In this document: piece by piece, positions 43,253 to 53,790 of the stretch | Position numbering within the stretch: position 1 is the stretch's first letter | Layout of the letters: every line of letters starts with the position of its first letter | Source: Actinomortierella ambigua | Lineage: Eukaryota; Mortierellomycota; Mortierellomycetes; Mortierellales; Mortierellaceae | NCBI GenBank assembly: GCA_016098155.1 | Contig: JAAAJB010000206.1 | Span: forward strand, 1-53,826 | DNA: 53,826 nucleotides | Direction: 5' to 3' | Made by a program: the position numbers and the translations under genes | The notes under the pieces: model-generated | What the model saw: only the letters and a program-made list of their open reading frames with translations | Told to the model about the DNA's origin: nothing | Database searches by the model: none

Positions 43253-44106
43253 ACTTTGTCCGTCCGTCATTTTGCCAAGACCCCTCTCACTCGCCCTAAA
43301 TTTATCCCGTTTTCTCATTTGAATGAATCAGATGGAATGGCACACTCAAAATCATTTGACTAACAAAGTCGACATTCATTTGTGTTGGGAAATAGAGGGG
43401 GTAGTCATGTTTGTCAATACGCTTTCAGCCTGTCTACGGCTATGCAACCCGTCCGTGCTTGGGCAGGGATTATTGTTGTTGTTGACCCCTGGAAAAACCA
43501 AATCATCCCTGTCGCGATCAAATCGAGGAACAACGTTTCGTGGTGATGACTGATGCTGGAGCTGATATCGTCCCGAAAAAACGTCTCTTTTTTTCATGTT
43601 CCTATACAAACCAGCTTGATGACCCGTATTGCATGGCCATCAAATGTCGGCAATGAGAAGAAGGGTGGCCCCCTCTTCCCTAACACCTCTTCCACCCGAC
43701 CATACACCGTCATAAATCCTGAAAGGGTCTAAGGAATGCCGTGATACAAGGGATGAATTCCTCTCTATCCCGGACCATCCACCAACGGTGGAGTTTACTC
43801 ATCTTGGAGAAGGAGGTGTGTACTCAAATAGCAAAAGAAAAGAAAGGGTAAAAAAAAAGGGTCGCTTGAGTGTGGCAGCCGTGCCATGACGACGACCTGT
43901 TTTGCTGTTGAGTAATGGCTCGTGGTGTGATCACCCTGCGACATCGTCTGCCTGGCTCCTTGTTTATGTTGTCTGTGTTGATCAACTCTCGTTGCCTTTG
44001 GAATCATCTCCACTCTTGATGAGTTCTGGGTACACTTGTTTTTCTTCTTATTTTCATTGCGACCCTCCCCCACCTCCTATCTATCTATCTTTTCCCGCTC
44101 TCGCCC

Positions 44107-44138
<32 letters not shown>

Positions 44139-45952
44139 TCCCGCCCGTGCGCAATAGCAGAAAGGGCAAAATTGTTCAATGACCTTAAACACCGTAGCTC
44201 TTGCGATGGCTCTCAAGGTGTTTTGAAAGGACTACCCCTCGATTTTATGTGTCGTCTCTCTTTTTTGTTTCCCTCTCCTGGCGCCCTGACTCCTCTAACA
44301 CGCTATTTTTCCTTGTGGAAAAGATAGCTCTTACAGTAACAACGTCCTTGCTGTACTTCTTGCCCATTTACCAGAGATGAAATGGGGGACGGAAAGGGGA
44401 GAGATAGAGGGCATCCAAAGACGCATCATCCTGTGTTGTGCAGCATAGCTCAAGAGAAAGAACGAAAAGAAAAAAAAACACCTTTTGTACGCCCCCTCAT
44501 TTTGAAAAAAAAAATACTCCTGAGTTCTTGCCGGATGGTTGCCAGCAGTTAGGTTCCCTCAATGTATCGGTTTGTCAATGGGGCAGACCATACAACATAC
44601 ATCCAGAGAGACAGGCAGACATGCCACCCCTTTCCTCATATTCACTCCTGGATACAACCAATCGAATGGAACGGCAAGCATACATATACATGAGCATGGG
44701 TGACCATGCTTGCTGACTGCTACTGTTTCGTTGATGCGGACAATAGTAACGAGGATATATATTTATATATTATTGAAAAAGGGCTACTTGGTCTCATGTA
44801 GAGTCCTGACTAGACTTGTCAGTAACGTATCATAATAGTAACAATAAATAACAAGTGTTTGATGACATCAAACATGAGTTGCATCGTCGTGGAGAAAAAA
44901 AATGGCAATCTAGCGGAATCGTCGTTGGTGTGTGTGGGTGAGAAGAGGAGAGGCGATCTCTTCCTATCCCAGCTCTTTTTTGATTTCCTGTTTTTTTATT
45001 TGTTTGTTGAGAGAAAGAGAAAGAGAAAGTAAGTGAGTGAGTGAAGAAGAGAAAGACAAAAAAAAAAAAAAAAGAGGGCGTACCTGTTAAGCGTTTGAGG
45101 TTTGCTCCGTTACGACGCAGTATGCTCGTTTTGCGTACAGGTTGTCTTGACTGGGAGGCTGTGTGGCCTATATCAAAGACTCTATTTTCTGTGTTGTTGT
45201 TGCCGTAAGCTCCCTTGTATTTATAGATGGAATGTAGTATCCAAAGGGAACGATGTAGCTGCCGGGTGTGTGTACGCGTGTGATGCTGTACGCATCTTGG
45301 CCCTTCTAGGTGCTTTGTTGAACCGGTTCGAACAACCACCAGAGCCAACAACCAACATGTGGTGGGTCTCTTTTTTAGCATCTCGTATTTTTACTTGGTC
45401 TCCCTTGGACACCTCCCGCCGATACAAACGAGGGAACGGGGATACAGGTGCGGCTCTTTTTTTTTTTTTTTTTTTTTTTTTGTCCTCCTCCGCCTTTTTT
45501 TTCGCCTTCTTCATTCTCCCTTTTCTCCCTTTTGGCTCACACCGCACGCACACACTTTTTTTTTGTCCTTTTCTCCTTTTCTCTCCTTGACCTTCTCCTA
45601 CAGCCTATTTAAACTAGACGCCTTGTAGTCCCTTTTCTTCTCTTCTCTTTTGTTTTCTGGGCCTTTTTTTTCCCTCCCTTCCCTCTTTCGAACCTTGTTC
45701 AACAACCCACACACGTCGCCTATATCAACCTTGTTACACCTTTCTCCACTCTCTTTCTTTCCTTTCCTTCTCTCCCTTTTCACTTTCTCTTAACCTCCCA
45801 TTCCTCGTCTGTACAGTTCTTTTCGTCTTTTTCTTCAACGAGCTCTCCTCCTTCTCCTCTCGCTTCCAACACCCCAACCTAATACCAACCAAACCCCCCC
45901 ACCTCCCCCTTCCACTACCTCCACCCCTCCCCTATACCACCTAATATTCACC

Positions 45953-46546
45953 ATGACCAAGTCGATCCTCCTCATGGCCACCGTCGCCGCCGTGGCGTCC
46001 GCGCAAGCTCTGACGCTGAACCACATTTCGTTCACGCAACCCGTGGGTGATGGTATTTCGTACGTGGCCGGCACCAACCAAACGATGTCCTGGAACGTCC
46101 CCTGTACGCCTCCCTCGACGCTGACCTCTGCGACGCCGAACGCGACCGAGGTTGACTTTATGGACTCGAACAACATCAACAATGCCTTTTACGTCAAGAA
46201 GGTCGGCACGATCGACTGTACCAAGAACGTCGGCAACCTGGTGTGGACGGTCCCTGCCGATACCAAGCCCGGTATCTATGCCCTGCAGTTGCTGTTGACG
46301 CCCAACAATGCTTATTCGGGCCGCTTCAACGTCACCGGCCCCGGCGGCTCCACGGGCGGCAGCTCGCCCGGTACCGGCTCTGGCTCTGGCAGCGGCACGG
46401 GTGAGACTGGCGGTAGCCAACCACCGGCGAATACCCCGAGCACGGGCGCGGCTGGTCTGGCTGCTACAAAGCTCCCGGCTTCGTACTGGTCCTTGGCGGC
46501 CGCGGCGAGCGCTGGCGCTGCCGCTCTTGCTTCGCTCCTGGCTTAA
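45953..46546 (+). CDS. Kre9/Knh1-family GPI-anchored Ser/Thr-rich cell-surface protein
   Basis: A single exon encodes 197 aa. Residues 1-19 form a signal peptide (M-T-K-S-I-L-L-M-A-T-V-A-A-V-A-S-A-Q-A). The mature start L-T-L-N-H-I-S-F-T-Q-P-V-G-D-G-I-S-Y-V-A-G and the following Q-T-M-S-W-N match the Kre9/Knh1 N-terminal domain, which ends around P-G-I-Y-A-L-Q-L-L-L-T. A Gly/Ser/Thr-rich linker follows. The hydrophobic Ala-rich tail (Y-W-S-L-A-A-A-A-S-A-G-A-A-A-L-A-S-L-L-A) is a GPI-attachment signal. Two Cys (in N-V-P-C and I-D-C) may form a disulfide. The role is at the cell surface or wall, with beta-glucan organisation likely in the family. GC-rich codons suggest high expression. Confidence 0.9.
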   Translation: MTKSILLMATVAAVASAQALTLNHISFTQPVGDGISYVAGTNQTMSWNVPCTPPSTLTSATPNATEVDFMDSNNINNAFYVKKVGTIDCTKNVGNLVWTVPADTKPGIYALQLLLTPNNAYSGRFNVTGPGGSTGGSSPGTGSGSGSGTGETGGSQPPANTPSTGAAGLAATKLPASYWSLAAAASAGAAALASLLA

Positions 46547-47260
46547 AAAAAAATTGTGCTCTTCCCTTTTACTTTTTTTTTTTTCGCCATTTCCAAGAAC
46601 AAAAGAAAAAACTGCCAACAAGACACTCATTATTTTTTTTTCCACGAGTTGCCCGTGGATGATGCAGTGTTGGGTTTTGGTTTTGTTTGGTCCCAAAGAG
46701 CAAGAACGAACAGTAGAGATTGCGTAAAAAAAAAAAAGAAAGCTTGAAAAGAAAGAGAGTAAGATGAAGAAAGAGGCGTAGGAAAAAAACCATAGCATTC
46801 CCTTCCCACAAAACGGTGGTTCGTTCCTGTCCCACCTTCCTCCTCCCCTATAGACATAGCATCGTTGCATTTCCTCTTCCTCTTCTTACTGGCGTCTTTT
46901 CTAGTCACTCCCTTTTTTTTACCATCCTTTGTCCCTCCCTTTCTTTATTGCTATCTATATTTTTATTATATCTAAACCCGTATTTTTCCCTACTTTCGTG
47001 ACATGTGTGTGTTTGTGTGTAAACGTTTATTTCGGAAAAATGTTACAATGGAACAAAGAAATGTACAAAAAACTAAAAAGGAAAAAAGGGGGTCCGTGGA
47101 TAGGGTCTCAGAGCCCACGATGAGAAGGTGTGCACAGACATAAAAGTCGGTGGAATGAGAGTGAAGGGGGTTGAAAAAAAAAGAAGAGGGGTAAAACAAA
47201 TTCAAAGAGAAAGGAGGGGGTGGGGTGGGGGAGGGGAAGAGGAGAGGTGCGCATCTGTTT
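46547..47260. other. Convergent 3' intergenic region
   Basis: It lies between the wall-protein gene (+) and the 504-aa gene (-). It contains T-rich and A-rich 3' sequence, with no coding frame of note. Confidence 0.6.
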
Positions 47261-47697
47261 TTAGACGTTGCGTTCCTGTGTCTGTGTCTGTTCCTGTTCT
47301 TGACGACGAAGCCATGCCTTGGGAGGCCACGACCGTTTCTTATCGCCCATTACTGCTTCTTCTTCTTCTTGCCTTCTTTCTCCTCCATTCTGTGGTACAA
47401 CCACTCGTTCGTCCTTCTTTGCCGATCCCATCGCCTCACGAGCATGTGGCCATGCATGTTGCACATGGACATGGGCGGCAAGAGGACCGTGGTGATGCCC
47501 GTCACCGCTGCCGCCCCAACCATGATAGTGACCGTTATCAGGATGATGGCTTCGGTCATGGGTCACCGTCTCTTCGATCGTTCCATCTGGGTGGATGAGC
47601 TTGGTTCGGGTCTCGGTCTCGCCATTCAGCGACGACACCATCTTGGACTCGATCGTGCCGTCTGGCCTCGTCACCGTCGTCTGGCTGAAGGACTTTT

Positions 47698-47747
<50 letters not shown>

Positions 47748-48928
47748 AAGAAAGGGGAGCACTGTTTAGCTAACATTCTCTCTCTTCCGCAGCTCTCTTT
47801 TTCGTTGCCTCTCTTTTTTTTCTGGGACTTTTAACAATTCTTTACCTCATGGCGACCCCAAGATTGCCATCTTGGCCGTGCCTCCACCTCTTCCTCCTGC
47901 TGTGACTGAGGATCCAGTCCAGACCCGGCGAGCACATGGCTATTCTCACGACGGAGCCAGAAAGGTGCACGACGGTCTTCAACCTCCTCAGCAGAGTAGC
48001 TGTCCTGCGGGTGGCGATGCTGATGCCACTTTTCATTGCCCCAGTGCCACCAATCGCGTGCACCCCGCTCCCAGCTGGCCCCGACCCGCTTGACCTTGTC
48101 GACTATGGCGGATGGCTGGCGCTGCTGTTGGTCCGTCTCAGAGGAGGAAGGTGTGACTGCTGCGACGGATGGGACTGCTGCTGCTGTTCTATCCTGAATT
48201 TCTTCAATCTTGGCAGCGGTAGTCGAACTAGAAACAGGGACATGGTGGTGGTGCTCAGCAGCACCACGGCCCAGCTGACGGAAGAACGAGTCTTCGTGCG
48301 TGGTGAACAGCAACCAATCCAACAATCCCGGCGCGATCGAAGAGTTGGATGTCGTCGTAATCACCGTCTTGCCTTCGTCCCGCGTACCGACTTTACCCTG
48401 ATGGATCGAAAACAGCTCGCGGCCATGTCCATCGACCTCTTTCGCCAACAGCACTTCGTTCTTGTTCTTCTTCTCCTTCTCCTCCATTTCGGCCTTGTTG
48501 GGCGTGCGTCCCTGAACGACCACCATCGGTCCAGCAGCGTTGTCCTCCTCCTCCGTAGAAGAAGAAGAAGAAGGCGGAATCTCTTCGATGGTGATTCGAT
48601 ACCGCTTCTTTGGTGCTCCTGCTGCTGCATCGACACCATCCGCAGAAGAAAAATGGCGGAACGTCCAAGGGAACTGCCGGTGCTGGTCCTCCAGATGTTG
48701 GACCTCGCGTGACAGCGAGTCGAGCCCTCCTAGGAAGGAAGAATGCATGGTGTTGAGCACCGAGGAGACCGTCGAGTGCAGCTCGCTCGCGACATGGTCC
48801 AACTCGCGCTCGATCGCATTCGGGTCCATCGTCATGGAGAACAAGGGGCGGGCGCCGCTCGTATGATAATGGTTGTTGTTGTTATTGTTATTGGTGGGGC
48901 CGTCTCGGTCGGTGTGGTTGTCTGACAT
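47261..48928 (-). CDS. Unknown protein with R-P-D-G-T-I repeats (weak HAX1/MLF resemblance)
   Basis: Two exons, 48928-47846 and 47692-47261, join in phase 0 (E|S) to 504 aa. The GTAAAG donor at 47845 is needed, because reading through stops after V-K-N-C. The start MSDNHTDRDGPTNNNN is preceded by pyrimidine-rich leader. A helical segment (residues about 35-85, I-E-R-E-L-D-H-V-A-S-E-L-H-S-T-V-S-S-V) may be a coiled coil. K-K-R-Y-R-I-T-I-E-E-I follows. Exon 2 opens with S-F-S-Q-T-T-V-T-R-P-D-G-T-I-E-S-K and repeats H-P-D-G-T-I-E-E-T-V-T-H-D, a pattern seen in HAX1/MLF-like proteins, then becomes His- and Gln-rich. There is no membrane helix or signal. Cellular role unknown. Confidence 0.78.
47700..47742. 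repeat. (AG)n microsatellite forming the intron's pyrimidine tract
   Basis: A pure AG array on the plus strand. On the coding (minus) strand it is a CT tract ending seven bases before the acceptor CTAAAAAG, so it serves as the polypyrimidine tract of the intron. Confidence 0.9.
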
Positions 48929-49293
48929 GGTCTTTTTTTTTTTTGTTTGTTTTGGGTTCAGGGGAAGAAGACTCGTTTGAATATAATGAATGAATGTGGA
49001 ATGGCAAGGAGGGGGAGGACGGTAAGCCTCGATGTTTGAAAAAAAGTGAATGGGTTCAACGTTGGCCTGGAGAACACAAAGTTGACAGAAAGTAAAGGAA
49101 GAATGTAGAACAATGAAGAAGCATGAGAACGTTTGATGGAAATGGGGAAGGGGGAGGAAGCTGAACAGTTCCAAGTGGAACAATTATCCAAAAAGGCAAT
49201 TTTGGTCAACATCCTTTTTTTCGCCTACGACCCGTTTCGTTCTTGGCAGTTGTTCTTTCAAATTATTGATCTTATTATTATTACGCAAAAAAA
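48929..49293. other. Short intergenic region
   Basis: Upstream of the 504-aa gene and downstream of the 597-aa gene, both on the minus strand. It is T/A-rich with no gene. Confidence 0.6.
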
Positions 49294-51087
49294 CTACCGA
49301 AAGGACGGTCCAGGTGGCAGTGGGTAGGATGCTCCAGGCGCCGACGGCCTTGCTTGCCACTGAGGAGATTGCTGCTGTTGCTGCAGCTGTTCCCCTGAAC
49401 GTGGATATGACGGTATATACGGGGTATAATGCACCGTTGCGTGTCGTTGAAGCCCATCCATGCCTCCTGCTGGCATCGTTCCTGGAGGAACAGGATATCC
49501 TGTGTTCTGTAACTGCTGCTGCTGTTGCTGCTGTTGCCGATACTGGGATGGTCGCCCCATCGTCGCCACATTTCCCACACCAGGGACAAACGACATGCCT
49601 TCAGGAGAGACTACAATGCGATGAGCGTGCTGCTGCTGGTAGTCTGCGCCTCGTCCCATCAGCTCGCTTCCTTGCTGGCTCGCCTCTTTCCGAAAGTCTC
49701 GCCAGAGCTTCTTGGCCGACACCATTGGGTTCTGTACACTCTTTGACCGCCCTAAATAGGATGGTTGTGATAGTGGTTGTGGTTGTGGTTGTGGCATTGT
49801 TGAAGATGAGGATGGTGACGATATCGACATTTCCCGCAGGTCATAGATGGCGGCGGGGTCATGTGTCGGCGCACCGTAGGCAGCAGAGTTGTACGCTGCC
49901 GCCAGGGCAGCCTTCTCGTTCGGGTACTGACTGCCACCATTGTGAGAAGTGGTAGTTGACGGACCACCATTGGATGCAGCTGGTGGAGTTACTGCAGCTG
50001 TTGCCCCATTACTACTACTACTACTGCCTCCACCATTGGTTATTGCCACATCCTTTGAAAAATCAAACCTCTTCTCCGTCCGCCGTGCCGACTTTTCGCC
50101 ATACACGGCCTCTGCCGCCGTCGTCTGCTGGATCTTCTCTGGTGAAAATGTACCACTACCACTACTACTACCACTACTGCCACCGCCGCCACCACCCCAT
50201 AGACCTTTTCCTCCGGCGTGCAGTCGCGTACACACCGCCTCGGCCGAGGGCAACGTCGCTCCACATTTCCGACACTTGTACACTGTCACCAGCGACGGTA
50301 ACATGGAAGAGGATGATGACGGCGTCAGGGCTGGCGACGGGATCACTGCCATCCCATGAAGTACCTCCGCTCCTAGTGGATATGTAGCCTGCAAGGCTGG
50401 ATATGCTGGGTACGAAAAAGGCTGGTGCGGCTGCGCAGGGGTGGCTGGCATGAACTGTGGGGGCAGCGGTAATGGCGGTGGTTGGATCGTCAGGGGTTGA
50501 TGCAGGTGGAAAGTCTGGGGCAGGCCTACGGCGGGCGACATCCACATCGGCTGCTGTGGGGCAGCAGCGCCATGCATGAACGGAGCTGGCGGCCCACCAA
50601 CACCAACACTGCTGCTGCTGCTGCTGCTCATCGTTGGATACGGGACCATAGGCGCTGCTGGTACGATGGGTGAGGCCATGAGGGGTGAGATGTAGCTAGT
50701 TGGTGGCGGTGGCGGTGGCATTGTGATAGATGCAGGCCTTGTCGCTGCAGCAGCTGCAGGTGTTGTTGTTGTTGTTGTTGCTGTAGTGGTGGTGGTGGTA
50801 TTGGTTGCTGTGCTCGGCCTGTTGGTGGTTGCCCCTGGCATGCCAAACGACTCTGCATAGTTGTTATTGTTGTTGTTGTTGTTGCTGCAGGTGGAATAAT
50901 GGCTATGGTGGCTGCTGTCCATGACTGGGTATGTTGGGGCGGTGGCAGGAACATGATTGGCAGTGCTCAAAGGCGTCGCTACCGTGCTGCTATAGTCAGA
51001 AGAATCGCCTGCCTGTGGCGTATAGGGAGGTGGAGGGTCATCCGTGTCCTCATCGACAGGACGGTAATGGGTGGGCACAGAGGGCAT
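49294..51087 (-). CDS. Proline-rich PPPPY protein with a single Cys4-type knuckle
   Basis: A single exon of 597 aa. The N-terminus has D-D-P-P-P-P-Y-T-P, a PPxY motif that binds WW domains such as those of Rsp5/Nedd4 ubiquitin ligases. The bulk is disordered: polyN, polyT, polyS, polyQ and Pro-rich segments. Residues about 270-290 read Y-K-C-R-K-C-G-A-T-L-P-S-A-E-A-V-C-T-R-L-H, a CxxC plus a following C and H that could bind one zinc. A short conserved-looking region follows near 440-500 (S-A-K-K-L-W-R-D-F-R-K-E-A-S, then H-A-H-R-I-V-V-S-P-E-G-M-S-F-V-P-G). The product is probably an adaptor in endocytosis or trafficking, as many fungal PPxY proteins are, but this is inference. No family name can be given. 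Confidence 0.8.
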   Translation of the reverse strand: MPSVPTHYRPVDEDTDDPPPPYTPQAGDSSDYSSTVATPLSTANHVPATAPTYPVMDSSHHSHYSTCSNNNNNNNNYAESFGMPGATTNRPSTATNTTTTTTATTTTTTPAAAAATRPASITMPPPPPPTSYISPLMASPIVPAAPMVPYPTMSSSSSSSVGVGGPPAPFMHGAAAPQQPMWMSPAVGLPQTFHLHQPLTIQPPPLPLPPQFMPATPAQPHQPFSYPAYPALQATYPLGAEVLHGMAVIPSPALTPSSSSSMLPSLVTVYKCRKCGATLPSAEAVCTRLHAGGKGLWGGGGGGSSGSSSGSGTFSPEKIQQTTAAEAVYGEKSARRTEKRFDFSKDVAITNGGGSSSSSNGATAAVTPPAASNGGPSTTTSHNGGSQYPNEKAALAAAYNSAAYGAPTHDPAAIYDLREMSISSPSSSSTMPQPQPQPLSQPSYLGRSKSVQNPMVSAKKLWRDFRKEASQQGSELMGRGADYQQQHAHRIVVSPEGMSFVPGVGNVATMGRPSQYRQQQQQQQQLQNTGYPVPPGTMPAGGMDGLQRHATVHYTPYIPSYPRSGEQLQQQQQSPQWQARPSAPGASYPLPPGPSFR

Positions 51088-52057
51088 GGAGACAATTCAA
51101 AGCGTGAGAATGACGAAAGAGTGGGGAAGAGTGGGGGAGAGAGACGAAACAAAAAAAATAGACCCGGGGCTGTATTGTCGCTCAAAAGCGAAAAAGTCGA
51201 CGGGTGGTGGTGGGTGAGGCTGAGCGCTAGGACACGAGTTTATAAACTCAATTCCAAAGTCGACAAAAAAAAACGCTTTCTTCAACTGTGTTTTGACTTT
51301 TACAACAGCATTGACGCCATTCTTTCCGCTGTCCTAGCGCTCACTTTGCAGCAGGGTTTGTTGATGTAGAGCTGTGTGCCAAGAGTTTCTGTTACGCCAG
51401 AGTCTTTGAGAAAGAAAAAAAGCAAAACTTTTTTATGGAGCAAACAGACGGTGAGGAAGCCAAGGGCAAGGAGACTACGGATAGGGTGGATAAGGAAGAG
51501 AAAAATAGGGTATTGTAAAGAGGAAGAGGAGGCGGAGGAGGAGGAGGAGAGTGAAATGAAAGATACAGCCTTTTTTTTTTCTTATTTTTTTTTCAGGGTA
51601 GGCGGAAGGGGAAGTGAACAGAATAAGGAGCGAGATAATAAGCACAAAAACCAAGAGTTAAGTACAGAAACAAAGCAAGCACAGGTGCAAAACACAACAA
51701 CATGAACAAGAAAGAATGAATGAAAAAAAAAGCAAGAACGGATATCGGTTAAATGACAGGGTTGGCGGCGAAAGAAGTAAATGAAAGGAAAGAAAGAAGG
51801 GTGGGAATGGGGACGAGAAGAGAGAGAGAGAGAAGGAGAGAGATGTGTGCGCGTGCAGCCCACCAGAGAGAGCGAGAGAAAAAAATAGACTTGAGAGCGA
51901 GTGCCAACCATTGGGAGGATGGAGAAATATTAAAACAATGGTGGAGTGGTGGCACACATTTCTCTCCTCCTTTCCCTGCTCTCTCTCTCTCACTCTCATC
52001 CTCTCCTACTCTCCCCCCACCCACCCACACACTCCCCCTCCACATTCTTGCCGGTGT
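51088..52057. other. Intergenic region
   Basis: Upstream of the 597-aa gene and downstream of the CYRI gene. It holds AT-rich and GA-rich tracts with no gene seen. Plus-strand frames here arise from GA repeats. Confidence 0.55.
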
Positions 52058-52828
52058 TTATGCACAGGAAGCCATAAGGCTCTTGACTGCCTTGGGGGTG
52101 CTTGCGTCGTTGAGGTGCTTGGTGTTGTACCGCAGAGCAGAGATAAGATTAGGCGTGTCGGTCGAGTTGCCATGCGAGTGGATGGCCTTCACGGACGACT
52201 TGATGTTGATCGGCGACGACTTGCCGAACGCGCCCTGCGGATCAATGTGATCGTAGATAATGATTGCAATCACCATCACACGCAAGCAGAACGCTGTCGT
52301 CTCGGGTCGCTGCGGCTTCTTCTTGCTGTTCGACACGGTGTTGTAGCAGACGCTGGCCAGTGTCGCCAGGCACTCGGACACGCTCCGTCCAACTCGATGC
52401 TGCGCTACAAAGTCGATCGTCACATCCGTCACTGTCTTGAGCATCGGTGTCGGGTACGCGTAGAACATCGACACCTGGTTCGCCAGCTCGTCCTCATTCA
52501 TCGCAGACTTGAGATCCACCTCATTCGACAGCTTGCCACGCGACAGGCACCGACGGTAGTACGAAAAGTCGTTCTGGATCTGAGGCGTCTTCATCTTTAG
52601 AGAGTCAAACTCAAACACAAAGTCCAGCAGCTGACACAGGATCCGTGCCAGCGTCTTGTGCCGCTCCAGGTTTTGGTTCACGTCGCCAATACACAATGTT
52701 TGCAAGATCTGTGGCAGACAATTCTCAATCGACGACGAGTACTTGTAGAACATCTTGAGCTTTGCCACTGCGGGGCGCACGTGGTTCCATGCGTCCGCTT
52801 CAGTCTCTGCACATGGAGTGCCAATAGC
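52058..52828 (-). CDS. CYRI/FAM49 (CYFIP-related Rac1 interactor), 3' exon only
   Basis: The exon begins after the acceptor CATTCTAG at 52830-52829 and runs to the stop at 52058, 256 codons. It covers A-W-N-H-V-R-P-A-V-A-K-L-K-M-F-Y through N-D-F-S-Y-Y-R-R-C-L-S-R, P-T-P-M-L-K-T, E-T-T-A-F-C-L-R-V-M-V and I-I-I-Y-D-H-I-D-P to R-Y-N-T-K-H-L-N-D. These match the human CYRI-B blocks FSYYRRTLSR, TPMLKT, SFCLRVMV and YDHVHPVGAF. The two adjacent Arg in Y-Y-R-R are the residues that bind active Rac1 in animals, and both are kept. CYRI restrains the SCAR/WAVE-Arp2/3 actin pathway. About 70 N-terminal residues, including the expected myristoylation site, are missing. I found no matching exon up to 53826, so they probably lie outside the window. 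Confidence 0.92.
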   Translation of the reverse strand, partial: AIGTPCAETEADAWNHVRPAVAKLKMFYKYSSSIENCLPQILQTLCIGDVNQNLERHKTLARILCQLLDFVFEFDSLKMKTPQIQNDFSYYRRCLSRGKLSNEVDLKSAMNEDELANQVSMFYAYPTPMLKTVTDVTIDFVAQHRVGRSVSECLATLASVCYNTVSNSKKKPQRPETTAFCLRVMVIAIIIYDHIDPQGAFGKSSPINIKSSVKAIHSHGNSTDTPNLISALRYNTKHLNDASTPKAVKSLMASCA

Positions 52829-53738
52829 CTAGAATGCGGTGGTATAGTAAGTAATAAGGAGACGAAAAAAAATATGTTAGCAACAAAAGTACAAACGAAA
52901 CAAAAACTTGCTTTCCCGAGAAAACATAAACTCGCTTTCCCGAGAATAGGCAACCGTGCCCCAGAACCCTCCACCCAGGAGAGAGAAACAAGTAAGGGTG
53001 ATAACCAAAAAAAAAAGTTTAAAAAGACGAACAAGAAAAGCTCAAATGAAATGATGCGAAAATAGGTTGACGCGTGCTTGCAGCAACAAGAACAGGAAAG
53101 AAACCAGCTGTAACAGGAAGTCCCGCCTGTTGTGTATTATTTCATTGACAAGGCATGTCAACCTGCTGAAGCGAAGGGAGAGCTGTTTCTCGCAATTCCG
53201 TACTGTGTCTGTGATTTTGTACCTTGCTGTCTGTCTGTCTCCTCCCTCTCTCCCCTTTCCCTTTTGCTCTCTCTATCTCTCTCCCTCTTCATCACTTTGA
53301 CGAAGTTCACAGTCGCGCACTGAGCTCCCTTTTCCTGTTCGTGGTGCTCTCCTTTTGTGTCTCCGTCCGTCCGTCGTCCCCCTCCTCCCCCTTTTTTTGT
53401 TTCCGCGTCTCCGATGTGACTTTGTTGAGGAACGGATATGGTGTGTGTGTGGATGTGTGTGTGTAGGGAGCAAAAGCCCAGACGAAACAAATCTTTTTGG
53501 CTCATGTTACCGTGCCCTTTTTTTTTTTTTATCATTTCTGTCGCGCAACCGTCAGACCAGCAGACAGACAGCATCCCATCGTGGTAACACAGGCCAACAC
53601 GGGGATGGACCCAGGCCAAAGCACTGGGACTGAATGTCTACCTGGCTGCAACAGCTCACAACAAACAAAGGGTGATGCGCTCTATTCCCAACAGAGTGGG
53701 AGCGAGGCGGGGATACAGGAGTCTCTCACTCTCACTCA

Positions 53739-53790
<52 letters not shown>

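Larger units (their letters stand above)
43034..45952. other. Intergenic region between divergent genes
   Basis: It separates the HAC1-like gene (-) from the Kre9-like gene (+). Beyond the promoter elements listed, it holds an AT-rich block at 44750-44860, a CT array near 44111-44140 and a T run at 45459-45481. Pyrimidine-rich leader sequence occupies 45490-45950. No supported gene; the open frames here are of simple-sequence composition. Confidence 0.5.

Noticed and set aside
53158..53619. 153-codon minus-strand frame as the missing CYRI N-terminus
   Set aside because: It does not resemble the CYRI N-terminal region (no MGNLL-like start, no F-E-N-A-Q block) and has no suitable donor to the exon at 52828.
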